A stretch of 5,295 nucleotides of DNA. Source: Thermoplasmata archaeon (lineage in GTDB: Bacteria > Actinomycetota > Acidimicrobiia > Acidimicrobiales > Acidimicrobiaceae). The DNA lies in assembly GCA_021836665.1 (NCBI GenBank), contig JAKBHQ010000025.1, positions 1-5,295 on the forward strand. The letters are read 5' to 3'. Below, piece by piece: positions 1-5,295 of this stretch. The position numbers were made by a program, and so were the translations under genes. Below the pieces are notes generated by a model that worked only from the letters and a program-made list of their open reading frames with translations, made no database searches and was not told the origin of the DNA. Position 1 is the stretch's first letter. Each line of letters starts with the position of its first letter.

Positions 1-664
1 TGGCAACAACCTGATTGTTCGAAACAGTCGAGCTCCCTATTGTCAAAGTCGGCGCTGGTGCGGGGCTGTGCCCGTATTCCGCTGCATCTCCACTATTGGT
101 CCCAGGAGTAGTAACGTCCTTAGAATTGTCTATCGCAGAAGTAGCCACCACTGCATTGGCTAACGGTGCGTTGCTAATCGCTGGCGCGGGCGCCTGAACG
201 ACTATTCCAGCGCTTTTGAGGGTGGATTCTGAGGACCCGATAGCTGAAGAACTAAGGGCACCTTGGACGATACTCGGAATCGGATTCTCCTTTGAAGCCT
301 CGATGGTTACCGAAACCACCTTTCCGAAGGAGCTGGTTTGAACCTTGACCGTCAGATCGACACTGTTCTTTCCGGCAAGCTCAACCAGATACTGCCCTGA
401 AACGGCATCCACTTTAACCGACTTGGCGCTATAAGGTGCACCCGCTGGATCCTTAGTGGTCGCATAGACGATTGCGGCCTTTTCAATATTTGGATAGTTC
501 ACCTGTACGGACGACGGGACGCCAGTAGCGGACCCCTGCCCGAAGTGCAAAGTAGCCTCGGTTACCACCGCCCCGGCAAGTGCGGAAATGGCCACCAGCC
601 CCAAGGACAAAGGAGCTATCTTGGGTAATGATTTCTTCGGCGAACGAAACGTGCTCTGCGACAT
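1..664 (-). CDS. Secreted or membrane-anchored protein, possible PepSY-like domain (partial, 3' end outside window)
   Basis: An open frame of 221 codons starts with ATG at 664 and continues past the left edge without a stop. GGAGAG at 669-674, four bases before the ATG, supports this start. The N-terminus is basic (R7, K10, K11, K15) and is followed by a hydrophobic segment at about residues 16-35, a signal peptide or single membrane anchor, so the rest should lie outside the cytoplasm. Residues ~55-122 look like a small alpha+beta domain: a helix around IEKAAIVYA, then strands GQYLVELAG, VDLTVKVQT and GKVVSVTIEA. This helix-then-strands order with a 'GKVVSV' end recalls PepSY domains, but that is inference from pattern only. 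From about residue 129 the chain is low complexity, rich in Ala, Ser, Thr, Pro and Asn, as in secreted linkers or wall-spanning stalks. No catalytic motif is visible. The gene is divergent from the thiolase. Coding status is fairly sure; function is unknown. Confidence 0.75.
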   Translation of the reverse strand, partial: MSQSTFRSPKKSLPKIAPLSLGLVAISALAGAVVTEATLHFGQGSATGVPSSVQVNYPNIEKAAIVYATTKDPAGAPYSAKSVKVDAVSGQYLVELAGKNSVDLTVKVQTSSFGKVVSVTIEASKENPIPSIVQGALSSSAIGSSESTLKSAGIVVQAPAPAISNAPLANAVVATSAIDNSKDVTTPGTNSGDAAEYGHSPAPAPTLTIGSSTVSNNQVVA

Positions 665-668
665 GCGA

Positions 669-674
669 CTCTCC
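669..674 (-). promoter_or_regulatory. Ribosome binding site of the secreted-protein gene
   Basis: GGAGAG on the minus strand, four bases before the ATG at 664. It fixes the start of the left-edge gene, placing the basic N-terminus and hydrophobic segment directly after the start. Confidence 0.6.
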
Positions 675-832
675 ATCGGTTGAATCGGTGAGGTCATCTA
701 ACCTCGAACTGTAACCATTCTTGCCCAGTAGGGTTATCCCTCTTTGAGACGAAAGTGAGACTTAGCTCATCAAAACAGACAAAAATCGCCAAAACCCGAC
801 GCTTTGTTCCACAGCGCTTTAATTCTACCAGT

Positions 833-854
833 ACTTTCGCATAAATTCGAAAGT
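833..854. promoter_or_regulatory. Near-perfect 22-base palindrome, candidate operator
   Basis: ACTTTCG (833-839) and CGAAAGT (848-854) are exact reverse complements separated by eight bases, and within the spacer two more base pairs match (AT..AT at 841-846), leaving two mismatched pairs overall. The size and dyad symmetry suit a dimeric repressor such as a TetR-family protein, the usual type of regulator for actinobacterial fatty-acid and sterol catabolism genes. The half-site CGAAAGT recurs at 750-756. The site lies 169 bases upstream of the left gene's start and 239 bases upstream of the thiolase start. That is rather far from the thiolase, so it may control the left gene or an unmapped promoter. 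Operator function is inference; the symmetry is seen directly. Confidence 0.35.
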
Positions 855-870
855 TAGAAATACCCCGGCA

Positions 871-1056
871 TTACAGGGATACAGGGTTATATGGAAACTT
901 GCCCTCCTGTTCCAGGGTCTTTCCTTCCGCCATCCGCATAGTGCTCAAAATATCCGATCCCATTTTGCTAAAGTCTTGTTTGCGGATCTGTTGTTGGAGT
1001 AACAGTTGAGCCGGTGGCACTCCGCCAGAGTCACACTTTGGTGTATAGATATCCAC
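871..1056 (-). CDS. Doubtful small ORF, 61 codons, unknown product
   Basis: A frame beginning with GTG at 1056 and ending with TAA at 871 occupies much of the intergenic region. It can extend back only to 1071 before an upstream stop. There is no Shine-Dalgarno sequence before the GTG. The product would be polar, with a glutamine run (LLLQQQ) at about residues 18-23 and a helix-prone middle, and no membrane segment. Its residue mix is protein-like, and no other gene competes for this DNA, so I list it, but it lies antisense to the thiolase 5' region and I recognise no family. It could equally be chance or a gene remnant. Confidence 0.2.
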   Translation of the reverse strand: MDIYTPKCDSGGVPPAQLLLQQQIRKQDFSKMGSDILSTMRMAEGKTLEQEGKFPYNPVSL

Positions 1057-1082
1057 CCAGCTGAGGCCGCCTTATAAGTTAC

Positions 1083-1088
1083 GGAGGG
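1083..1088 (+). promoter_or_regulatory. Ribosome binding site of the thiolase gene
   Basis: GGAGGG on the plus strand, four bases before the ATG at 1093. It is a near-consensus Shine-Dalgarno sequence and fixes the thiolase start. Confidence 0.8.
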
Positions 1089-1092
1089 TCAG

Positions 1093-2268
1093 ATGACTAA
1101 CGCAGTGATTGTAGATGCACTTAGGACACCCGGAGGCAAGAGGAATGGGTCTTTGAGGGGCTGGCATCCGGCGGATCTAGCGGCCCAGGCCCTCAAGGGC
1201 ATCGTCGAGCGAAACGGTCTGGATCCCGAGCTAGTCGAAGACGTCATAATGGGCTGTGTCATGCAAGTAGCCGAGCAGGGTGTAAATATAGCTCGCAACG
1301 CAGTACTAGCTGCGGGTTTCCCGGAGAGTGTTCCCGCTACTACGATAGACAGACAGTGTGGCTCTTCGCAACAAGCGGCCCACTTCGCAGCTCAAGCGAT
1401 AATGTCCGGTGCTCATGAGATTATCATCGCAGCTGGCGTAGAAACGATGACTCGGGTTCCACTTGGTTCGAGTATCGTGCCGGGTATGGGCTGGCCCTTT
1501 GGTCCAAAGGTAAATGAGAGATACGAAGATCGTGGCGGGCTTGTAAACCAGGGAATTTCCGCTGAGATGATAGCGGATATGTGGGGGCTCAGCCGCGAAG
1601 ACCTTGACCAATATAGCCTTGCAAGCCACATGCGTGCAACCAGGGCACAAAAGGAAGGACGATTTGATCGAGAGATCATCCCTATTGGCAAAAAGGATGA
1701 CGAAGGAAACCTGACAAGCGAAGTTCTCGCAGCAGACGAGGGTGTTCGTCCTGGCACTACCATCGAGGCACTGGCCGGTCTCAAGCCGGCATTTAAAGAG
1801 GGTGGCAAAGTTACCGCCGGAAACTCCTCTCAGATTACCGACGGAGCATCTGCTGTTTTAATCATGAGCGAGGAGAAGGCCAGCGAGCTAGGGCTGACCC
1901 CTCGGGCAAGATTTCACTCATTCGCCCTTGCGGGAGTAGATCCCATTACTATGCTCACCGGCCCAATCCCGGCGACCAAGAAGGTTCTCGAGCGAGCCAA
2001 ATTGACTATAGAAGATATCGATCTAATCGAGATCAACGAGGCATTCGCTTCTGTCGTTCTCGCTTGGGAAAAGGAGATCCATCCAGACATGGATCGGGTC
2101 AATGTCAACGGTGGTGCTATCGCACTGGGTCATCCCTTAGGAGCTTCGGGTACCAAGTTATTAGCTACCCTGCTGAATGAGTTAGAAAGAACCAACGGCC
2201 GTTTTGGGCTACAGACGATGTGTGAAGGCGGAGGCCTAGCGAACGCAACGATTATCGAGAGACTCTGA
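1093..2268 (+). CDS. Acetyl-CoA C-acyltransferase (thiolase, FadA5/FadA6-like)
   Basis: Full-length thiolase of 391 residues, the usual size of the family. It cleaves a 3-ketoacyl-CoA with coenzyme A to give acetyl-CoA (or propionyl-CoA) and a shortened acyl-CoA, the last step of a beta-oxidation cycle in the cytoplasm. All catalytic features are present: nucleophile C89 in DRQCGSS, the NEAFA motif at 315-319, H347 in the GHP motif (346-348), and second cysteine C377 in MCEGGG. The substrate-loop stretch with GLVNQGISAEMIA and the segment VNVNGGAIALGHP match actinobacterial thiolases related to mycobacterial FadA5 and FadA6, which act on sterol side chains or rings. Ordinary fatty-acid or terpenoid CoA esters are equally possible here, because no hydratase, dehydrogenase or sterol gene lies in the window. 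The start is fixed by GGAGGG at 1083-1088. The gene stands alone, divergent from the gene on its left and convergent with the ABC operon. Family is near certain; substrate is not. Confidence 0.96.
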   Translation: MTNAVIVDALRTPGGKRNGSLRGWHPADLAAQALKGIVERNGLDPELVEDVIMGCVMQVAEQGVNIARNAVLAAGFPESVPATTIDRQCGSSQQAAHFAAQAIMSGAHEIIIAAGVETMTRVPLGSSIVPGMGWPFGPKVNERYEDRGGLVNQGISAEMIADMWGLSREDLDQYSLASHMRATRAQKEGRFDREIIPIGKKDDEGNLTSEVLAADEGVRPGTTIEALAGLKPAFKEGGKVTAGNSSQITDGASAVLIMSEEKASELGLTPRARFHSFALAGVDPITMLTGPIPATKKVLERAKLTIEDIDLIEINEAFASVVLAWEKEIHPDMDRVNVNGGAIALGHPLGASGTKLLATLLNELERTNGRFGLQTMCEGGGLANATIIERL

Positions 2269-2526
2269 TCCAAGAGTACTTGGGAGAGGACGCACCCAGG
2301 AGAGAACCGTTGGATACTTGACTGGACGAGGTTTCAAGTCGCTTTTATTCGAGGATGAACTCGGCTTTGGTCGAGTTCATCCTGATGTTTCGTATCCAGC
2401 ACTATTCAACCCGGGGAGCGAGCGTCATTTCTCGGACTAGTCGACTGGTGAGTCTCTTGGCCCTTACCTAGCTGGGGTCTCTCTCTTTTTTTGTTAAATC
2501 GAACTGGCGAAGACAAGTAACTTCGA
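2269..2526. other. Convergent intergenic region
   Basis: This spacer lies between the ends of the thiolase and the ABC permease. It contains a short hairpin directly after the thiolase stop (CCAAG-AGTA-CTTGG, 2270-2283), the strong 12-bp hairpin at 2352-2383, a run of seven T at 2486-2492 without a convincing stem before it, and an inverted repeat AATCGAA (2497-2503) / TTCGATT (2522-2528) that reaches into the permease stop codon. No gene is visible. The stem-loops fit the expected need to stop transcription from both sides. Confidence 0.5.
2352..2383 (+). terminator. Perfect 12-bp hairpin, probable terminator after the thiolase
   Basis: AGGATGAACTCG (2352-2363) and CGAGTTCATCCT (2372-2383) are exact reverse complements around an 8-base loop, starting 84 bases after the thiolase stop. 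The site is where a terminator between convergent genes is expected. The following bases (GATGTTTCG) include only a short T run, so it is not a textbook intrinsic terminator. It may work as an imperfect one, act in both directions, or protect the mRNA 3' end. Confidence 0.5.
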
Positions 2527-2528
2527 TT
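2497..2528 (-). repeat. Inverted repeat at the end of the ABC permease gene
   Basis: AATCGAA (2497-2503) and TTCGATT (2522-2528) are exact reverse complements, extendable to ten pairs with one mismatch. On the minus strand the stem begins within the permease TAA stop and has an 18-base loop. It could form a terminator-like structure for the exporter operon, but the bases after it (TTAACAAAAAAAG on the minus strand) do not give a T tract. Weak call. Confidence 0.25.
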
Positions 2529-3345
2529 AAACACGCCGATACGAACGAACGGCTAACGGAATGAAAACTGCAATAATGGCAATGAGCCACACGATACTCT
2601 CGATTCCACCCCTTATCGCAGGTCCACCGAGAGCGAGTGTTCGCATTTCGTTAATCACTATCGTCACCGGTTGATGCTTAGCGAAGACCTGGAGCCAACC
2701 CGGCATAGAACCAACGGGCACGAATGCCGAGGAGACAAAGGTTAAAGGGAATAGCCACGCCAAGCCGAAAGACTGAACGGTCTCCTCATTTTTAAAAACG
2801 AGGCCACAGTAGGCCGAAACACAGCAGATGGCGACCCCGAAGATGGTGCCAAGTAGGAGCATTAGAATGCCGGGGCCCACTCCATTATGAAATCTAAAGC
2901 CAACTGCGTATCCGACTAGAAGTATTACGAGGACTGTAACGACCAGTCGAATCGTATCCGCGATGAGCCTTCCTAATAGGACAGCAGACCTTGCCATAGG
3001 CATGGAGCGAAATCGGTCGATTACCCCTAATTGAATTTCACGAGCAAGGCCTATTGCCGTGCCGAATGAAGCAAATGCCGCTGACTGGGCGATTATCCCA
3101 GGCATCAAATAGTCAACGTAGCCGCCTGGCACGGACACGGCAATTGCTCCACCGAAGACATAACGGAAAAGCAGAACGAACATAACTGGCTGTACTATCG
3201 TAAAAAAAATAAAGGCCGGAACGCGTAGCCAAACCAGAAGGTCTCGCTTCGAGACAATCAGGGCATCGCCTATGCCGTAACGAAGCCTGTCCAGCGAGGT
3301 CCATTCCGTTACCAAGGGGATGTCCTTGACTCCTTGATTAGTCAT
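2527..3345 (-). CDS. drrB: ABC-2 type exporter permease, DrrB family
   Basis: This 272-residue membrane protein is the transmembrane half of an ABC exporter. Six hydrophobic segments are visible at about 44-64, 80-101, 131-150, 157-183, 193-211 and 249-267, the usual ABC-2 topology. The cytoplasmic loop between segments 2 and 3 carries IDRFRSMPMARSAVLLGR (109-126), where family members have the R-F-R-S-M-P element that contacts the ATPase. The stretch FPLTFVSSAFVP (199-210), followed by MPGWLQVFAKHQPVT, is also typical of DrrB-like permeases. The ATG at 3345 overlaps the last 8 bases of the ATPase gene, and GAGG at 3352-3355 lies inside the ATPase gene, so the two are probably translationally coupled. 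The protein would form a homodimer or pair with two copies of the ATPase in the cytoplasmic membrane. Family members export anthracyclines, glycolipids or other hydrophobic compounds; the substrate cannot be read here, and the symbol is family-level. Confidence 0.92.
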   Translation of the reverse strand: MTNQGVKDIPLVTEWTSLDRLRYGIGDALIVSKRDLLVWLRVPAFIFFTIVQPVMFVLLFRYVFGGAIAVSVPGGYVDYLMPGIIAQSAAFASFGTAIGLAREIQLGVIDRFRSMPMARSAVLLGRLIADTIRLVVTVLVILLVGYAVGFRFHNGVGPGILMLLLGTIFGVAICCVSAYCGLVFKNEETVQSFGLAWLFPLTFVSSAFVPVGSMPGWLQVFAKHQPVTIVINEMRTLALGGPAIRGGIESIVWLIAIIAVFIPLAVRSYRRV

Positions 3346-4366
3346 TGACTACCTCGTTTCGACTTTTGGAGGTCGATCTTCTTCCCTTTCGACCTCGAGT
3401 GATCACACCATCTTCACCTGCGCCGCTGGCGGCATGTCCTGTAATTGCAAGAAACACATCATCCAACGACGGCCGGTGCAGTGACAGCCCCTCGACTTCC
3501 ACGCCAACGGAGTCAAGGTTTCGCACCGCATTGGCTAGCGCGTTTGTGCCATACTGGCCAACCCCCACGGAGACCTTTGCCGATTTCGGGTCTAAGATCG
3601 GTTCAGTCATGGACAGATCTATGACGGCTCGCTTGGCATCCTCTAGACGGTTTGGGTCGACGACCGTAAATTCCAGTACATCTCCACCCACTCGATCTTT
3701 GAGCTGGCCCGACGTTCCAGTAGCGATAACTTTGCCCTGATCTATCACTACTATTTGGTCGGCAAGCACGTCGGCCTCTTCTAGGTACTGCGTCGTGAGT
3801 AAAAGGGTAGTTCCTTCCTCGACCAGATCCCTGATTACTCCCCACATTCCGATACGCGCCCTTGGATCAAGGCCAGTCGTGGGTTCATCCAAGAAAAGCA
3901 CCGAGGGCCGACCAACGAGGCTAGCGGCCAGGTCAAGCCGCCTTTGCATTCCTCCCGAATAAGTCTTGCTAGGTCGATCTCCAGCTTCGACTAGATCAAA
4001 GCGTTCGAGCAACTCTTGAGCTCTTGTCTGCGAGCTACTTTTATTCAAGTGATAGAGCCTGCCCATAATCTCTAGATTTTCCCGCCCCGTCAACTCCTCT
4101 TGAATTGCCGCACTTTGGCCCGCAAGTCCGATCAAGTGACGCACCTTAGCTGGGTCAGCTAAAACGTCGCAGCCCTCGATAAAAACAGAACCGGAGTCCG
4201 GACGCAAAAGGGTGGTAAGGACTTTGATAACTGTAGTCTTGCCTGCACCATTCGGTCCGAGCAGGCCGAGCACCGTTCCCCGCTCTACCGACAAGCTGAC
4301 CCCACGCAATGCTTCGACGGCCCCAAAGCTCTTTTTTAGATCTCTAACTTCGACGGCGACTTCCAA
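3338..4366 (-). CDS. drrA: ABC exporter ATP-binding protein, DrrA family, TTG start
   Basis: This 342-residue ATPase drives the adjacent permease. Motifs in order: Walker A GPNGAGKT (37-44), Q-loop Q84, signature YSGGMQRR (136-143), Walker B VLFLDEP with catalytic E161, D-loop TGLD (164-167), and Q193 in TTQYLEEAD where most ABC proteins have the switch histidine; Gln here is typical of DrrA-type proteins. Residues ~225-309 form the C-terminal DUF4162-type domain ending in RPSLDDVFLAITG. An unusual basic tail (about 323-336) follows. The start must be TTG at 4366: it immediately follows an in-frame TAA (4367-4369), and the first beta strand (VAVEVRDLKKSFG) begins right after it, so no later start is plausible. 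GGAAGG (4371-4376) is a fair, closely spaced Shine-Dalgarno sequence. The gene is first in a two-gene operon, overlapping the permease by 8 bases. Expected role: resistance or efflux of hydrophobic metabolites, or lipid export; the symbol is family-level. Confidence 0.95.
   Translation of the reverse strand: MEVAVEVRDLKKSFGAVEALRGVSLSVERGTVLGLLGPNGAGKTTVIKVLTTLLRPDSGSVFIEGCDVLADPAKVRHLIGLAGQSAAIQEELTGRENLEIMGRLYHLNKSSSQTRAQELLERFDLVEAGDRPSKTYSGGMQRRLDLAASLVGRPSVLFLDEPTTGLDPRARIGMWGVIRDLVEEGTTLLLTTQYLEEADVLADQIVVIDQGKVIATGTSGQLKDRVGGDVLEFTVVDPNRLEDAKRAVIDLSMTEPILDPKSAKVSVGVGQYGTNALANAVRNLDSVGVEVEGLSLHRPSLDDVFLAITGHAASGAGEDGVITRGRKGRRSTSKSRNEVVND
3352..3355 (-). promoter_or_regulatory. Ribosome binding site of the permease gene, inside the ATPase gene
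   Basis: GAGG on the minus strand, six bases before the permease ATG at 3345 and within the last codons of the ATPase gene. With the 8-base gene overlap it indicates coupled translation of the exporter subunits. Confidence 0.55.
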
Positions 4367-4376
4367 TTAACCTTCC
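4367..4376 (-). promoter_or_regulatory. Start region of the ATPase gene: GGAAGG followed by TAA-TTG
   Basis: On the minus strand the order is ATG GAA GGT TAA TTG, in one frame. GGAAGG (4371-4376) is the only Shine-Dalgarno-like element near the TTG, four bases before it. The ATG at 4376-4378 would make only a three-residue peptide before the TAA. This decides in favour of TTG as the ATPase start and suggests weak or coupled initiation. Confidence 0.45.
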
Positions 4377-4619
4377 ATTCTTCCACTCTGAAAACGCTTG
4401 ACTCAACTTGGCCCGACCGCAGGGCACGGCAACCAATGACCCATCTTTGGCGAGCCTAGCAAACACTGGATTGTAATGCATTCCGGCCATGGGTAATCGG
4501 AGCTTGCGAGACTGCCATGTCATCGGCGTTAGAGATCTGAACCGCATTGGTTTGGTTAGAGACATTGCTACCAAGTTGGTCATAGAATTGCGCGATATTC
4601 CGTGATCTTGGTGGCCGAA

Positions 4620-4799
4620 CCGCTTAGCTTCGTCACCTCGGGGTAAACACTACAAAAGAACATGAGGCTTTGGGCTCAAGCTCGGCCAGCGTTGGCTCTA
4701 GGTGATTGCCTGGATGATAGTAACCTCGAAGCCCAGAGTCGCCAAGCTGCTGGCGAGCTTCTTGGCCTGGATGGCTCGATCACCTACGACGATCGGAGT
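4620..4799 (-). pseudogene. Possible degraded fragment resembling the N-terminus of uroporphyrinogen-III synthase
   Basis: One minus frame from 4799 reads TPIVVGDRAIQAKKL, then a helix and LGFEVTII, and stops at TAG (4700-4698). Shifting frame gives PTLAELEP and SFVVFTPR (about 4695-4636), and returning to the first frame gives PRGDEAKRF (4643-4617). Joined, the order V-x-x-R-xx-Q-A-xx-L-xxx-L-xx-L-G-x-E-V, a Pro-containing linker, then V-V-F-T-x-R-xxx-E resembles the start of HemD proteins, which close the tetrapyrrole ring in heme synthesis. Two opposite frame shifts are needed, and the C-terminal two thirds are not recognisable, so this would be a dead fragment at best. The resemblance is judged from memory of the family pattern and may be chance. 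Confidence 0.2.
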
Positions 4800-4872
4800 A
4801 GTCGACCCCTTATTCGACCTATAAGGTGCCATTGGTGGCTAGGTCCAAATTGTATCGAAGATTGACCGTACG

Positions 4873-4893
4873 ACAGCAACTGCTGTTTTCTTT
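4873..4893 (+). terminator. Weak hairpin followed by T-rich tract
   Basis: ACAGC (4873-4877), loop AACT, GCTGT (4882-4886), then TTTCTTT. It has the outline of a small intrinsic terminator on the plus strand, but the 5-bp stem is short and no supported plus-strand gene precedes it. Confidence 0.15.
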
Positions 4894-4984
4894 GCCTCAC
4901 ATGCGCTTAGTGATACAAACATTTTGGGTTGAGTAGTATGCGCCTTTCGTGTGTGTTGCTGGTCGGAACGATTTAATCAAGGTT

Positions 4985-5002
4985 TACTCCAGCTATGGAG
5001 TA
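4985..5002. repeat. 7-bp inverted repeat (hairpin)
   Basis: TACTCCA (4985-4991) and TGGAGTA (4996-5002) are exact reverse complements around a GCTA loop. It lies in the stretch with no intact gene, near the end of an open minus-strand frame, and has no T tract on either side. It may be a small operator, a hairpin, or chance. Confidence 0.25.
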
Positions 5003-5295
5003 CCGTTACACCTACCAGCCAGCCTTTTACATCTGGCCGACTCATGGGTTGCCGGTGCGACTCCGGTCCAGGTGTACGGGTGATCAAAGGTTGGAGACCT
5101 CGACGTGTCACTTCCGGTATCAGCGATGACCACAGGACAGCGGTCCTTGATGTCACTGGAATAGAGCACAAGATGGATACCTCTGGAATACAGTCTTTTA
5201 GTCCCTCACAGATCTCTTGGGCGAGTTCGTCGATCGAGTCAATCGACCTTCAGCTCTTATCTTGTAAAAACGGAGTCAAAGAGAGGCCAACTGTC

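Larger units (their letters stand above)
665..1092. other. Divergent intergenic region between the secreted-protein gene and the thiolase
   Basis: These 428 bases separate two divergent genes and must hold both promoters. I could not assign -35/-10 pairs with confidence: TATAGA (1044-1049) and TATAAG (1073-1078) are -10-like but have no well-spaced -35 partner. The region contains a near-perfect 22-base palindrome at 833-854 (separate entry), a second copy of its half-site CGAAAGT at 750-756, a small inverted repeat AGGG-TTAT-CCCT at 730-741, and a tandem pair of ACAGGG at 873-888. A 61-codon GTG-started frame on the minus strand (871-1056) is listed separately as doubtful. I found no KstR-type TNNAACNNGTTNNA site, although that regulator often controls FadA5-type genes in mycobacteria. 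Confidence 0.5.
4379..5295. other. Long stretch without an intact gene, probably degraded coding sequence
   Basis: About 900 bases lie upstream of the exporter operon without a frame that I can accept as a gene; the operon's promoter must lie near its left end, but I cannot place it. On the minus strand several stretches have protein-like residue order and G/C-rich third positions but switch frame or meet stops. They are 5249-4980 (90 open codons after a TGA at 5252-5250), 4799-4701 (33 codons ending in TAG), 4698-4639 and a frame with a VTKLSGSATKITEYRAI stretch around 4630-4575. This is the pattern expected of old pseudogenes, though chance cannot be excluded. I saw no transposase, terminal inverted repeats, tRNA or CRISPR repeats. 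Confidence 0.4.

Noticed and set aside
15..197. 60-codon plus-strand ORF at the left edge
   Set aside because: It is antisense to the low-complexity tail of the minus-strand secreted-protein gene. The minus frame has a start, a ribosome binding site and a signal-like N-terminus.
665..1092. KstR-type operator expected upstream of a FadA5-like gene
   Set aside because: The closest match, around TAACAGTTG (1000-1008), has one base between the AAC and GTT half-sites instead of two and lacks the flanking symmetry.
1306..1808. Two long antisense ORFs inside the thiolase gene
   Set aside because: They lie wholly within a certain, full-length thiolase with all catalytic residues, and their products are Ser/Arg-rich shadow translations.
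2459..2492. Possible intrinsic terminator ending in seven T
   Set aside because: The only stem I can draw (GGCCC with GGGTC) is five pairs with a G-T pair and a loop of about 12 bases, so the T run alone is not enough.
3345..3740. 131-codon plus-strand ORF opposite the ABC ATPase
   Set aside because: It is the complement of the conserved DUF4162 region of the ATPase, is rich in Ser, Thr and Pro as shadow frames often are, and lacks its own start signals.
4344..4583. 79-codon minus-strand ORF overlapping the start of the ABC ATPase gene
   Set aside because: It has no ribosome binding site, is rich in Arg, Ser and Met in an unstructured pattern, and overlaps the certain ATPase gene. A faint likeness of the PMAGMHYN stretch to old-yellow-enzyme N-termini was too weak to report as a gene.
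4662..4865. 67-codon plus-strand ORF with ATG start, followed by a small hairpin and T tract
   Set aside because: No Shine-Dalgarno sequence precedes the ATG, the product resembles nothing I know, and the complementary strand has better third-position G/C bias and more protein-like sequence here.

Overview
This window looks like chromosomal DNA from an actinobacterium of roughly balanced base composition. The evidence is a thiolase of the FadA5/FadA6 type, a daunorubicin-resistance-type (DrrA/DrrB) ABC exporter whose ATPase has the Gln-for-His switch and the C-terminal DUF4162 domain, and clear Shine-Dalgarno sequences. The combination of actinobacterial protein families with only moderate GC would suit an Acidimicrobiia-like lineage; that assignment is an inference.

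Layout. Positions 1-664 (minus) hold the 5' part of a gene for a secreted or membrane-anchored protein with an Ala/Ser/Thr/Pro-rich tail; it runs off the left edge. A 428-base divergent intergenic region (665-1092) follows. It carries a near-perfect 22-base palindrome that could be an operator, and a doubtful 61-codon antisense ORF. A complete thiolase gene lies at 1093-2268 (plus), with a perfect 12-bp hairpin downstream. Convergent to it is a two-gene minus-strand operon: an ABC ATPase (3338-4366, TTG start) and an ABC-2 permease (2527-3345), overlapping by 8 bases.

The last ~900 bases (4379-5295) contain no intact gene that I can support. The minus strand there has coding-like stretches broken by stops and frame changes. 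One faintly resembles the N-terminal part of uroporphyrinogen-III synthase, and another weakly recalls a flavodoxin-like fold. I read the region as probable degraded coding sequence.

Functionally, the thiolase probably performs the last, thiolytic step of beta-oxidation of a fatty acid or of a sterol/terpenoid side chain. The ABC pair forms a complete exporter of hydrophobic compounds or lipids. Nothing in the sequence ties the exporter to the thiolase beyond adjacency. I see no CRISPR array, intact mobile element, tRNA or rRNA, and no convincing new biological system.
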